A DNA stretch of 64,000 bases from Streptomyces sp. NBC_00568 (GCF_026341855.1 NZ_JAPENW010000001.1:7059001-7123000), one strand, 5' to 3'. Shown: positions 17,264-26,177, counted from the stretch's first letter. Translations and numbers: made by a program. The notes: generated by a model from the letters alone, not told the origin.

Positions 17264-19951
17264 TCAGTGCGCAGGAACGGTGCCGCCGGTCTCCGTGCCA
17301 TGGCCGTAGTAGGCCGCGCGCATCAGCTCGCCCATGTCGTCGAGCATCGGCATCCGGGGGTTGGCGGGCGCGCACTGGTCCTCGTAGGCGTTGAGAGCCT
17401 GCTGGGGCAGGGCTTCGAGGAAGGCGCGCTCGTCGACCCCGAGGGCCTGGAAGGTGGGTTCGATGCCCACCGCGTCGCGGAGCCGCTCCACCGCCGAGGC
17501 GAGCGACTCGACTCCCTCGGCCGGGGTGGCGGCGGGCAGCCCGAGGGTGCGCGCGATGTCCTGGAAGCGTTCGGGGGCGCGGTAGCTCTCGTACTTGGGC
17601 CAGCCGGTGAGCTTCGTGGGGATCGTGCCGTTGTAGCGGATGACATGCGGCAGCAGAACGGCGTTGGTGCGGCCGTGCGCGACGTGGAACGTGGCGCCGA
17701 GCGTGTGGGACATCGCGTGGACGATGCCGAGGAAGGCGTTGCCGAACGCCATGCCGGCGATGGTCCCGGCGTTGTGCATCTTCTCCTGGGCCTCCGGCCG
17801 GGCCGCGCGGTCGTTCACCGCCGCCTCGATGCTGTCGAAGATCATCCGGATCGCGTGCAGGGCGAGGCCGTCGGTGAAGTCGTTGGCGTAGACGGAGACA
17901 TAGGCCTCGATGGCGTGGGTGAGGGCGTCGAAACCGCTGTCGGCGGCCAGTGCCCGGGGCAGCGCGGTGGTGAGGAGCGGGTCGATGATGGCGACACTCG
18001 GGGTGAGCGCGTAGTCGGCGAGCGGGTACTTCTTGCCGGTGGCGGGGTCGGAGATGACGGCGAACGGAGTCACTTCGGCGCCGGTGCCTGAGGTGGTGGG
18101 GATGCACACCAGGCGGGCGAGTTTGCCGAGGACGGGGAAGCGGAAGGCGCGCTTGCGGATGTCGGAGAACTTGTGCCGCATGTCGGCGAAGTCGACGTCC
18201 TTGCCCTCGGCCTGCTGTTCGTACAGCAGCCACATCACCTTGGCCGCGTCCATGGGAGAGCCACCGCCGAGGGCGATGATGGTGTCCGGGCGGAAGTCGC
18301 CCATCAGGCGGGCGCCGCGCCGGACCGAGTCGATGCTCGGCTCGGGTTCGACGTTGTCGATGACCTGGATGGTGACCGGCTCGCGGCGACGCCGCAGCAC
18401 GCGCTCGACCCGGTCCACGAGACCGAGGCGGGTCATCGTCGCGTCGGTGACGACGGTGACGCGGTGGACGTCCGGCATGGAGGCGAGGTAGCGGATGGCC
18501 CCCGGCTCGAAGTAGATCTTCGGCGGGACCTTGAACCACTGCAGGTTGTTGCGGCGCACCGAGACGCGCTTGATGTTCAGCAGCTGGGCGGCGGAGACGT
18601 TGTTGGACACCGACGTGCTGCCCCAGGAACCGCAGCCCAGCGTCAGCGACGGCAGCAGGCTGTTGTAGATGCCGCCGATGGCGCCTTGCGAGGACGGCGC
18701 GTTGACGATGATCCGCACGGTCTTCATGCGCCTGCCGTACGACTCCGCCAGCGCGAGGTCCTGGGTGTGGATGACGGCGCTGTGACCCTGGCCGTGGAAG
18801 GCGACCATGTCGGCGGCCAGGTCGAAGCCCTGCTGCTCGGAGCCGGCGCGCAGGACCGCGAGGACCGGGCAGAGCTTCTCGCGGGTCAGGGGCTCGTCGG
18901 GCCCGACTCGCGCCGCCTCGACCAGGATGAGGGAAGTGTCGGCGGGGACGGTGAAGCCCGCCTGCTCGGCGATCCACGCCGGGCTCTGCCCGACGGCCGC
19001 GGAGTTGACCTTGGGCTCGCAGCCCGCGCCCGCGGCACCGACGGGGAACAGGAAGGTCTCCAGCTTGGCCTTCTCCTCGGCGGTGGCCAAGTGGGCGTGC
19101 AGGACGCGGAATTCGGCGAGGACCGCGTCGTAGATCTCCTCGTCCAGAATGACGGCTTGTTCGGAGGCACAGATCATGCCGTTGTCGAACGACTTGGACA
19201 GCACAAGGTCGTTGACGGCCCGGCGCAGATCCGCGCTCCGGTGGACGTAGGCGGGGACATTGCCGGCGCCCACGCCGAGAGCGGGCTTGCCCGCCGAATA
19301 CGCGGCCTTGACCATGGCGTTGCCGCCGGTGGCGAGGATCAGCGAGACACCCGGGTGACGCATCAGGGTGCCGGTCGCCTCCACGGACGGGATCTCGATC
19401 CACTGCACGCAGTGTTCTGGAGCGCCCGCGGCGACGGCGGCGTCACGCACGACGCGGGCCGCCTCGGTGCTGCAGCCCTGGGCGGAGGGATGGAAGGCGA
19501 ACACGATCGGGTTGCGCGTCTTCAGCGCCATCAGGGCCTTGAACACGGTGGTCGAGGTCGGATTGGTGACAGGGGTGATCGCACACACCACGCCGACCGG
19601 CTCGGCCACTTCGGTCATGTCGTCGATGTCGTCGCGAGCGATGACACCGACGGTCTTCATCGGGCCCATGCTGTGCGTGACGTACTCGCAGGCGAACATG
19701 TTCTTGGCCGCCTTGTCCTCGAAGACACCCCGCCCGGTCTCCTCCACCGCGAGCCGAGCGAGCTTCGTGTGCTGGTCCAGCGCGGCGACCGAGGCCTTCT
19801 TCACGATGTGGTCGACGTGTTCCTGATCGAGCGCCTCGTAGTCGGCCAGTGCCTTGAGCCCGTTCGTCACCAGGCGGTCCACCGCTATGGCGATCTCGGA
19901 CGGCGCGGCGGCGGGGTCGGTGGTCGCGCTGCGGTCGTCGTGGCGGGTCAT
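17264..19951 (-). CDS. adhE: Bifunctional acetaldehyde-CoA/alcohol dehydrogenase AdhE
   Basis: 895 residues, the full length of AdhE. Residues 1-450 are the CoA-acylating aldehyde dehydrogenase with the catalytic cysteine in NGMICASEQ (about 258). Residues 465-880 are an iron alcohol dehydrogenase with GGGSPMDAAK and the metal histidines in SGFDALTHAIEAY and HAMSHTLGATFH. It reduces acetyl-CoA to ethanol, regenerating two NAD+, a fermentative step unusual for an obligate aerobe. GGAGG precedes ATG 19951. The leader contains the hairpin 20008-20043, and the operator pair lies inside the upstream CBS-BON gene. Confidence 0.96.
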   Translation of the reverse strand: MTRHDDRSATTDPAAAPSEIAIAVDRLVTNGLKALADYEALDQEHVDHIVKKASVAALDQHTKLARLAVEETGRGVFEDKAAKNMFACEYVTHSMGPMKTVGVIARDDIDDMTEVAEPVGVVCAITPVTNPTSTTVFKALMALKTRNPIVFAFHPSAQGCSTEAARVVRDAAVAAGAPEHCVQWIEIPSVEATGTLMRHPGVSLILATGGNAMVKAAYSAGKPALGVGAGNVPAYVHRSADLRRAVNDLVLSKSFDNGMICASEQAVILDEEIYDAVLAEFRVLHAHLATAEEKAKLETFLFPVGAAGAGCEPKVNSAAVGQSPAWIAEQAGFTVPADTSLILVEAARVGPDEPLTREKLCPVLAVLRAGSEQQGFDLAADMVAFHGQGHSAVIHTQDLALAESYGRRMKTVRIIVNAPSSQGAIGGIYNSLLPSLTLGCGSWGSTSVSNNVSAAQLLNIKRVSVRRNNLQWFKVPPKIYFEPGAIRYLASMPDVHRVTVVTDATMTRLGLVDRVERVLRRRREPVTIQVIDNVEPEPSIDSVRRGARLMGDFRPDTIIALGGGSPMDAAKVMWLLYEQQAEGKDVDFADMRHKFSDIRKRAFRFPVLGKLARLVCIPTTSGTGAEVTPFAVISDPATGKKYPLADYALTPSVAIIDPLLTTALPRALAADSGFDALTHAIEAYVSVYANDFTDGLALHAIRMIFDSIEAAVNDRAARPEAQEKMHNAGTIAGMAFGNAFLGIVHAMSHTLGATFHVAHGRTNAVLLPHVIRYNGTIPTKLTGWPKYESYRAPERFQDIARTLGLPAATPAEGVESLASAVERLRDAVGIEPTFQALGVDERAFLEALPQQALNAYEDQCAPANPRMPMLDDMGELMRAAYYGHGTETGGTVPAH

Positions 19952-20007
19952 GGGGGCGAGCCTCCGTCGTTGAAGGGCGGCACCGCACGATCGGCGGCGC
20001 GGGGAGG

Positions 20008-20043
20008 GAGCGGCACCGCGGGGGATGGTGGCCGGTACCGCTC
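20008..20043. terminator. Stem-loop in front of adhE, related to that at 13620-13669
   Basis: GAGCGGCACC (20008-20017) pairs with GGTACCGCTC (20034-20043) with one mismatch and a 16-nt loop. It shares the CACCGCGGGGGA core with the hairpin at 13620. It may end the PPDK-CBS transcript or act in the adhE leader. Confidence 0.55.
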
Positions 20044-20062
20044 ACACCGGCAGCGTCTCTCG

Positions 20063-20770
20063 TCAGCTACGTTCCGCCCCAGGCCCCGTTGGTCCCTTCG
20101 CGGGGCCGACCGGCCCCGAAGCGATGGGGACGGTCAGTCTGTTGACGACGCCCACCACACCGTCCACCCGATACGTCCCCCGGATCACGAGCGGAAGGTC
20201 TCCGCTGTGTTCCAGGACCCCCACCAGCGTGGTCATGCCGTCGCGGACCGAGACCGCCACCCCGTGGTCGGGCCGGCCGAGGGTGTGGGCCAGCACCTCG
20301 TCGCGGACCTCCCGGCGGATCTCGTCGTCCGTGCGCAGGAAGACACGCAGAAGGTCGCGCCGGGTGGCGATGCCGATCAGCCGGTCCTCCTCGTCCACGA
20401 CCGGAAGGCGTTCGACCCCGTGACGCTCCATCACGCGTGCCGCGTCCGCGATCCGCTGCTCCGGATGCACGGTGATCGCGGGCGTCAACATCAGTTCCTC
20501 CGCCGTCACGGCGTCGGCGGAGGCGCGCCGGGCGGACCGGCCCAGTTGGGGAATCCGGAGCCGTCGTACCCGGGCGCCCGCAGACCGGCCCGCCTGGCGG
20601 CGGATCAGATCGGTCTGGGAGATCACGCCGACGACCTTGTCGTCGGCGTCCACGACGGGCAGCCCGCTGATCCGATGCCGGTCCAGCAGCCGTACGACAT
20701 CCTTGAACGACATCTCCCGGTGTGCCTCGACGACATCGCGGGTCATCACTTCACCGACGATGCGGGCCAT
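20063..20770 (-). CDS. CBS-pair and BON-domain protein
   Basis: 235 residues from ATG 20770 (MARIVGEVMTRDVV), which has GAGAAGGTGG upstream; a GTG nine bases earlier is possible. CBS 1 is at about 8-60 (ISGLPVVDADDKVVGVIS), CBS 2 at about 92-150 (VERLPVVDEEDRLIGIATRRDLLRVFL) and a BON domain at about 155-215 (GVAVSVRDGMTTLVGVLE). CBS pairs bind adenylates. The C-terminal tail GPVGPAKGPTGPGAERS is encoded by the adhE operator. It lies 27 bp after PPDK and is likely co-transcribed, suggesting an energy-charge sensor. Confidence 0.9.
   Translation of the reverse strand: MARIVGEVMTRDVVEAHREMSFKDVVRLLDRHRISGLPVVDADDKVVGVISQTDLIRRQAGRSAGARVRRLRIPQLGRSARRASADAVTAEELMLTPAITVHPEQRIADAARVMERHGVERLPVVDEEDRLIGIATRRDLLRVFLRTDDEIRREVRDEVLAHTLGRPDHGVAVSVRDGMTTLVGVLEHSGDLPLVIRGTYRVDGVVGVVNRLTVPIASGPVGPAKGPTGPGAERS
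20083..20116. promoter_or_regulatory. Tandem DevR/OsdR-type operator inside the CBS-BON coding end
   Basis: GCCCCGTTGGTCCC (20083-20096) and the perfect GGGCCGACCGGCCC (20103-20116) have centres 20 bp apart. They overlap the last codons of the CBS-BON gene and lie 131 bp before adhE. Confidence 0.7.
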
Positions 20771-20797
20771 GCCGACCACCTTCTCCGCGCTCTCCCG

Positions 20798-23482
20798 TCA
20801 CCTGCTGTCACTCGGTCGCGACCCGGGGAGTGCTGCCCGTCCGGCCTCCAGCCGCGCGACCGGGACGCGGAACGGCGAGCAGGAGACGTAGTCCAGGCCG
20901 CTCGCGTGGAAGAAGTGAACGGAGTCGGGGTCCCCGCCGTGCTCGCCGCAGACGCCGATCTTCAGGTCGGGGCGCGCGGCGCGGCCCTCGTCGACCGCGA
21001 TCCGCACCAGCCGGCCCACACCGTCGCGGTCGAGGGTCTCGAAGGGTGAGGTGGCGAAGATGCCCTTGTCGAGATAGGCGGAGAAGAAGGCCGCCTCGAC
21101 GTCGTCGCGGGAGAAGCCCCAGGTGGTCTGGGTGAGGTCGTTGGTGCCGAAGGAGAAGAACTCCGCCTCTTCGGCGATCCGGCCGGCGGTGAGTGCGGCC
21201 CGGGGCAGCTCGATCATGGTGCCGACCGGGCAGTGCACGGGGATGCCCGACTCCTCGGAGACTTCGGCCAGGACGCGTTCCACCTCGGCCCGCTCGATGC
21301 GCAGTTCCTCGACGGCGCCGACCAAGGGGACCATGATCTCCGCCTCGGGGGAGCCCCCGGCCCTGGTGCGCTCCACGACCGCCTCGGCGATCGCCCGCAC
21401 CTGCATGGCGACCAGCCCCGGGACGACCAGGCCCAGACGGACGCCGCGCAGCCCGAGCATCGGGTTCTCCTCGTGCATACGGCTGACCGCGTCGAGGAGT
21501 TCGGTGTCGTGCGAGGTGGGCACGGTGCCCTGTGCCTCGGCGGTGGCGATGCGCACGGCGAGGTCGGTGCGGTCGGGCAGGAACTCGTGCAGGGGCGGGT
21601 CGATGAGCCGGATGGTCACCGGCAGGCCGTCCATCGCCTTCAGGATGCCGATGAAGTCCTGCCGCTGGAGCGGCAGCAGCGCGACGAGCGCCTTCTCGCG
21701 CTCGGCCTCGTCGCGGGCCAGGATCATCGCCTCGACCAGCTTGCGGCGCTCGCCGAGGAACATGTGCTCGGTACGGCACAGCCCGACGCCTTGTGCGCCG
21801 AATCGCCGGGCGCGGGCGGCGTCCTCCGGGGTGTCGGCGTTCGCCCGCACCTCCAGCCGCCGGACGCCGTCGGCCCGTTCCATGGCGCGGGCCACGGCCT
21901 CGACCAGCCCGTCGGACCGCTCGCCCGTCTCGAAGTAGCGCATCACCACGGAGTCGACGAGTGGAGCCGCACCCAGGTACACGGCGCCCTCGGAGCCGTC
22001 GACGGATACGACCGTGCCCTCCTCGACGACGGTGCCGCCCACGGTGAAGCGACGTGCCGCGGAGTCGACGGTGAGTTCCTCGGCGCCGCACACGCACACC
22101 GTGCCCATGCCACGGGCTACCACGGCCGCGTGGCTGGTCTTGCCGCCGCGGCTGGTCAGCACCGCCTGAGCGGCGATCATGCCCGGCAGGTCGTCGGGGG
22201 TGGTCTCCTGACGTACGAGGACGACGTGCTCGCCCGCGGCGGCCCGGCGGACCGCTTCGGCCGAGTCGAACACCGCCGCGCCCACGGCCGCACCCGGCGA
22301 GGCAGGCAGCCCATGGGCGAGCGCCTCGCCGATGTCCGAGGTGTCGAACCGAGGGAACATCAGCCGGGCCAGACCGTCCCCGCCGACCCGGGCCAGCCCC
22401 TCGTCAGGGGTGATCAGGTTCTCGTCCACCAGCTCTGCCGCGATGGCGAACGCGGCCTCGGCGGTGCGCTTGCCCACGCGGGTCTGCAGCATCCACAGCC
22501 GACCCCGCTCGATGGTGAACTCGATGTCGCACAGATCCCGGTAGTGCGTCTCCAAAGTTCCCATGTGACCGCGCAGTTGGCCGTAGGAGACCGGGTCCAG
22601 CTCCTCGAGAGCGGTCAGGGGAACGGTGTTGCGGATGCCGGCGACGACGTCCTCGCCCTGCGCGTTCACCAGGTAGTCGCCGTACAGGCCGGGCCGGCCC
22701 GTGGACGGGTCACGGGTGAAGGCGACGCCGCTGCCCGACTCGGACCCCAGGTTGCCGAAGACCATGATCTGCACATTGACCGCGGTGCCCAGGTCTTCCG
22801 GGATGTGCTCGCGGTGGCGGTACACCCGGGCGCGCTCGCCCCTCCACGACTCGAAGACGGCGAGCACCGCGCGGCGCAGCTGCTCGGCCGGGGACTGCGG
22901 GAAGTCCTGGCCGGTCTCCTTTCGGATCAGGTTCTTGTACGTCCCGACGAGGCCTGACAGGTCAGCCGTGTTCAGCCCCAGGTCGTTCGTCACCCCTCGT
23001 GATCGCTTGAGGGTGGCCATGGCGTTCTCGAACACAGAGCTGTCGACGCCCATGACCGTGCTACCGAACATCTGCACCAGGCGGCGGTACGAGTCCCAGG
23101 CGAAGCGTTCGTTCCCGGAGACCTTCGCCAGGCCGAGCACGGAGTCGTCGTTGAGGCCGATGTCGAGAATCGTCTCCATCATGCCGGGCATGGAGAACCG
23201 CGCCCCCGAGCGGACGGACAGCAGCAGCGGGTCGTCGGGCCGACCCAGCCGTCGTCCCGCCGCCCTTTCCAGCGCGGTGAGGTGTTCGGAGATCTCACCG
23301 GCCAGGGTGTCCGGCTCGGTGCCGTCGGCCAGGAAGGCCCGGCAGGCCTCGGTGGTCACGGTGAAGCCCGGCGGGACCGGCAGGCCCAGCCGGGTCATCT
23401 CGGCCAGGTTCGCGCCCTTGCCGCCGAGCAGGTCGGCCAGGTCACGGCCGCCTTCCGTGAAGTCGTACACGTAACGGACCAT
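20798..23482 (-). CDS. ppdK: Pyruvate, phosphate dikinase
   Basis: 894 residues, full length. The ATP-grasp domain starts GGKGANLAEM. The phospho-carrier histidine lies in SRGGKTSHAAVVARGMG (about 460). The PEP/pyruvate barrel has GLCRTEHMF and the catalytic cysteine in IGVCGEHGGDP (about 845). It interconverts pyruvate, ATP and phosphate with PEP, AMP and PPi. In hypoxic cells it may work as a PPi-saving glycolytic step or in gluconeogenesis; direction is not shown by sequence. Ribosome site GAAGGAGACCGGCGTC, start ATG 23482. It heads a unit with the CBS-BON gene under the sites at 23557-23591. Confidence 0.96.
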   Translation of the reverse strand: MVRYVYDFTEGGRDLADLLGGKGANLAEMTRLGLPVPPGFTVTTEACRAFLADGTEPDTLAGEISEHLTALERAAGRRLGRPDDPLLLSVRSGARFSMPGMMETILDIGLNDDSVLGLAKVSGNERFAWDSYRRLVQMFGSTVMGVDSSVFENAMATLKRSRGVTNDLGLNTADLSGLVGTYKNLIRKETGQDFPQSPAEQLRRAVLAVFESWRGERARVYRHREHIPEDLGTAVNVQIMVFGNLGSESGSGVAFTRDPSTGRPGLYGDYLVNAQGEDVVAGIRNTVPLTALEELDPVSYGQLRGHMGTLETHYRDLCDIEFTIERGRLWMLQTRVGKRTAEAAFAIAAELVDENLITPDEGLARVGGDGLARLMFPRFDTSDIGEALAHGLPASPGAAVGAAVFDSAEAVRRAAAGEHVVLVRQETTPDDLPGMIAAQAVLTSRGGKTSHAAVVARGMGTVCVCGAEELTVDSAARRFTVGGTVVEEGTVVSVDGSEGAVYLGAAPLVDSVVMRYFETGERSDGLVEAVARAMERADGVRRLEVRANADTPEDAARARRFGAQGVGLCRTEHMFLGERRKLVEAMILARDEAEREKALVALLPLQRQDFIGILKAMDGLPVTIRLIDPPLHEFLPDRTDLAVRIATAEAQGTVPTSHDTELLDAVSRMHEENPMLGLRGVRLGLVVPGLVAMQVRAIAEAVVERTRAGGSPEAEIMVPLVGAVEELRIERAEVERVLAEVSEESGIPVHCPVGTMIELPRAALTAGRIAEEAEFFSFGTNDLTQTTWGFSRDDVEAAFFSAYLDKGIFATSPFETLDRDGVGRLVRIAVDEGRAARPDLKIGVCGEHGGDPDSVHFFHASGLDYVSCSPFRVPVARLEAGRAALPGSRPSDSR

Positions 23483-23556
23483 GACGCCGGTCTCCTTCGA
23501 TGGGCTCCGGGCTGGGTATGTCTCCAGCGTCCGGCCCGGGGGGACCCGAGGGGCAG

Positions 23557-23591
23557 GTGCTGTCGGTCCCCTCCCGTGGGCCGACCGGCCC
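23557..23591. promoter_or_regulatory. DevR/OsdR-type operator pair upstream of PPDK
   Basis: GTGCTGTCGGTCCC (23557-23570) and the perfect GGGCCGACCGGCCC (23578-23591) have centres 21 bp apart, 74 bp before ppdK. They also lie upstream of the divergent sensor kinase. Confidence 0.65.
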
Positions 23592-23675
23592 AGTGGAGGT
23601 CCGTTCCTCCCCGGTGGGCGCGCCCGAGAGCGGTCCGGCGTGGGGTGTGAGGCGCATGGGGCTGCGGTCCAGGTC

Positions 23676-23689
23676 AGGACCGCTGTCCC
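23676..23689. promoter_or_regulatory. Candidate single operator for the sensor kinase
   Basis: AGGACCGCTGTCCC (23676-23689) differs from the classical DevR core GGGAC-N4-GTCCC at one position. It lies 135 bp before the kinase start and would suggest autoregulation. Confidence 0.45.
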
Positions 23690-23824
23690 ATGGTTCGTAG
23701 GCGCCGATGCGGAGTACCGCGCACTCGGCTCGATCCGCTACCGCCCGCTACGGCGGACGATTACCGTGAACATGACCGGTACCGTTCGTGTGTTCGTGTG
23801 TTGAGGGACCTGGAGGAGCGCAGG

Positions 23825-25543
23825 GTGGAAAGCCCCGAGGAGGCTCGCGTGCGGCTGCCTCAGTTGCGGCTGGACGAGCTGCTGGAAGAACTGCAGGCGC
23901 GGCTGGACGCGGCCCGTGGCACCCGTGACCGGGTGCACAGCCTGCTGGAGGCGGTGCTGTCGGTCGGCCGGGAGCTGGATCTGGAGCAGGCTCTTCACAG
24001 CATCGTGGAGGCCGCCGCGGTACTGGTCGACGCGGAGTACGCGGCGCTCGGCGTGATCGGCCCGGACGGCAGGCGCCTGTCCGCGTTTCACACCGTGGGT
24101 GTCAGCGAGGAGCAGATCGCCGCCATCGGACCGTATCCGGAGGGCCACGGCATCCTGGGCGAACTGATCCGCCATCCCGAGCCACTGCGCCTGGCCAAGA
24201 TCTCGGAGCACCCGTCCTCGTACGGCTTCCCGGCGCACCACCCGCCGATGAACACCTTCCTCGGTGTCCCGATCCGGGTGCGCGACCAGGCCTTCGGCAA
24301 CCTGTACCTGACCGAGAAGCGGGGCGGTGCCCCGTTCGACGAGGAAGACGTCTCGGTCACGCAGACGCTCGCCGTCGCGGCCGGCGTCGCGATCGACAAC
24401 GCCCGGCTGTACGAGGAGTCCCGGCTGCGCGAACGCTGGCTCCAGGCGAACGCCGAGATCACCCACAGTCTGATGTCCGGCGGCGAGGGCGCCGAGGTCC
24501 TCGCTCTGATCGCCGAGCGGGCCGGTGAGATCACCGGATCCGCCCTTGCGGCCGTCGCTCTGCCCATGCAGGACACCAGGTCGCTCGCCGTGGAGATCGC
24601 CGTCGGGATGGACGCCGAGGCGCACCGGGGTCTCGTGCTCTCCATGGACAAGAGCCTGATGGGGCTGGCGTTCTCCGGCGCCGCCTCCGTCACCAGCGCG
24701 GACGTCACCCATGACGAGCGCATCTCCCCGGAACCCCCGCGGTTCGGCGGACTCGGCCCCGCCGTGGCCGTGCCCATCGGCGCGGGCGACGCGGATCCAC
24801 GAGGTGTGGTCCTGCTGGCACGAAGGGTTGGCCAGCCGGTGTTCTCCGCGACGGAGACCGAGACCTTGCAGGCCTTCGCCGGACAGGCCGCCATCGCGAT
24901 GGAGCTGGCGGAACGCCGACAGGACGCCGAGCAGGTCGCGGTGCTCAAGGACCGCGACCGTATCGCGCGTGACCTGCACGATCTGGCCATCCAGCGGCTG
25001 TTCGCCACCGGCATGACGCTGCAGAGCGCCGGCCGCTTCATCGAGCACGAGGAGGCCGCCGAGCGCGTGGTGCGCGCGGTCGACGACCTCGACGAGACCA
25101 TCAAGATCATCAGATCGACGATCTTCGGCCTGCGTAGCCGCGAGGGCGCAGGAGAGGCCGGCCTGCGGACCCGTGCCGTACGGGGGGTCGGAGAGGCCGC
25201 GCAGGTCCTCGGCTTCGCCCCCAGCCTCCGTATGGAGGGTCTGCTGGACACCGACGTGCCGAAGGAGATCGCCGACCACGTCATGGCCGTGCTCTCCGAG
25301 GCCCTGACCAACATCGCCCGGCATGCCCATGCGGACCGTGCCGACGTAGTCCTGGCCACGGACGGGCGGGAGGTACGGCTGTCGGTCACGGACAATGGTG
25401 CGGGCATCCCCGCCGACGGGCGCCGCAGTGGGCTACGCAACATGGCTGAGCGCGCCGAGCAGTTGGGCGGTGAGCTGGAGCTGGGAGAACCCGAGGGCGG
25501 CGGCACGGCGCTGGTCTGGCGCGTGCCGGCGCAGAGGTTGTAG
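23825..25543 (+). CDS. DevS/DosT-like haem-GAF sensor histidine kinase
   Basis: 572 residues from GTG 23825, chosen because GGAGGAG lies six bases upstream. The start LPQLRLDELLEELQARLD matches the N-terminus of M. tuberculosis DevS. GAF-A spans about 50-190 and keeps the haem-ligand histidine in AHHPPMNTFLG (His139, aligning with DevS His149) and the distal tyrosine in FGNLYLTEK (Tyr161, aligning with Tyr171). GAF-B is about 215-360. The HisKA_3 H-box is RDLHDLAIQRLF (His385), with an HATPase_c domain to the end (ALTNIARHAHADRADV, DNGAGIP, GLRNMAERA). It would sense oxygen, NO or CO or redox state and phosphorylate a LuxR-type response regulator. No such regulator is encoded in the window. 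OsdK of S. coelicolor is the likely counterpart. Confidence 0.93.
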   Translation: MESPEEARVRLPQLRLDELLEELQARLDAARGTRDRVHSLLEAVLSVGRELDLEQALHSIVEAAAVLVDAEYAALGVIGPDGRRLSAFHTVGVSEEQIAAIGPYPEGHGILGELIRHPEPLRLAKISEHPSSYGFPAHHPPMNTFLGVPIRVRDQAFGNLYLTEKRGGAPFDEEDVSVTQTLAVAAGVAIDNARLYEESRLRERWLQANAEITHSLMSGGEGAEVLALIAERAGEITGSALAAVALPMQDTRSLAVEIAVGMDAEAHRGLVLSMDKSLMGLAFSGAASVTSADVTHDERISPEPPRFGGLGPAVAVPIGAGDADPRGVVLLARRVGQPVFSATETETLQAFAGQAAIAMELAERRQDAEQVAVLKDRDRIARDLHDLAIQRLFATGMTLQSAGRFIEHEEAAERVVRAVDDLDETIKIIRSTIFGLRSREGAGEAGLRTRAVRGVGEAAQVLGFAPSLRMEGLLDTDVPKEIADHVMAVLSEALTNIARHAHADRADVVLATDGREVRLSVTDNGAGIPADGRRSGLRNMAERAEQLGGELELGEPEGGGTALVWRVPAQRL

Positions 25544-25800
25544 GGGCTGGGGCACACAGCGCCCGCGCTCGACTCCTTCTGCGGTCCCACGTGGGAGTGA
25601 CGAGGTTGCTGAGCCGCGACAGTCCGCAGTGGCCTTGCCCACGCCGGCGCCGGGAAAGGGCCGGCTCGCGCGTTACGGCGATGCCTGCGCTCGTCGGGGG
25701 GAGGGGGCTTCCCGGAGGAACGAGGGTTCCGGGTCGCATCCCGCCCGCGCCGGGTGGCCGGTTCATGCGACCGCCCCGACCCCGTTCTCGGCGGGCTCAA
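25544..25800. other. Intergenic stretch, one 12-bp palindrome
   Basis: No gene is supported. TCCCACGTGGGA at 25585-25596 is a perfect palindrome with an E-box-like centre, about 43 bp after the kinase stop. Confidence 0.4.
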
Positions 25801-25814
25801 GGACCGCGCGGCCC
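25801..25814. promoter_or_regulatory. Single DevR/OsdR-type site
   Basis: GGACCGCGCGGCCC lies 115 bp before the small membrane protein gene; a second diverged palindrome, GGTCCGATCCGGACC, follows at 25824-25838. Confidence 0.45.
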
Positions 25815-25929
25815 CACGCGCAAGGTCCGATCCGGACCTCTGTACGGCCCCCTCGGCTCATGCACCCCAACCGCGGGCGGAGTTGGCTGGAGGCAAGAAG
25901 AACGACGCCGACCAGGGAGGGTGAGGACA

Positions 25930-26127
25930 GTGGGTACCAGTCTCACACCGGAGTTCTGGGAACGGTTCGCGGTGCTGCTCGTGCTGGCCGTGGGTCTGAC
26001 GGCTGTCCTCGCCGCGGCCTTCGACGGTCTCACCGTCCGATTGTTGCTCCGTCGGTCGCACAAGACGCTGCCGGAGGCGCCGCACCGGCCGGATCGGAAG
26101 GACCACCGCACGTCGGTGCACTGCTGA
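25930..26127 (+). CDS. Small single-helix membrane protein
   Basis: 65 residues from GTG 25930 (another in-frame GTG lies nine bases earlier). One hydrophobic helix at about 12-32 (FAVLLVLAVGLTAVLAAAF) is followed by a basic, His-rich cytoplasmic tail. GGAGGGTGAGG lies upstream and a perfect hairpin follows the stop, which supports a real transcript. Family unknown; its place between the kinase and the USPs suggests regulon membership. Confidence 0.55.
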   Translation: MGTSLTPEFWERFAVLLVLAVGLTAVLAAAFDGLTVRLLLRRSHKTLPEAPHRPDRKDHRTSVHC

Positions 26128-26152
26128 GGTGCCTTGCGGCCAGTGCTCTGCT

Positions 26153-26177
26153 GGGCCGGGGACTTGGTCCCCGGCCC
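26153..26177. terminator. Perfect 11-bp stem-loop
   Basis: GGGCCGGGGAC (26153-26163) and GTCCCCGGCCC (26167-26177) flank a 3-nt loop, 25 bp after the small membrane gene. The core resembles the operator but has a 3-bp spacer instead of four, so it is read as a terminator. Confidence 0.65.

Noticed and set aside
25585..25596. TCCCACGTGGGA as a regulon operator
   Set aside because: Perfect palindrome, but a different core and no 4-bp spacer or tandem copy; kept only as a note.
26153..26177. GGGGACTTGGTCCCC as the best DevR-type box of the window
   Set aside because: The spacer is three, not four, and it extends to an 11-bp hairpin directly behind a gene, so a terminator is more likely.
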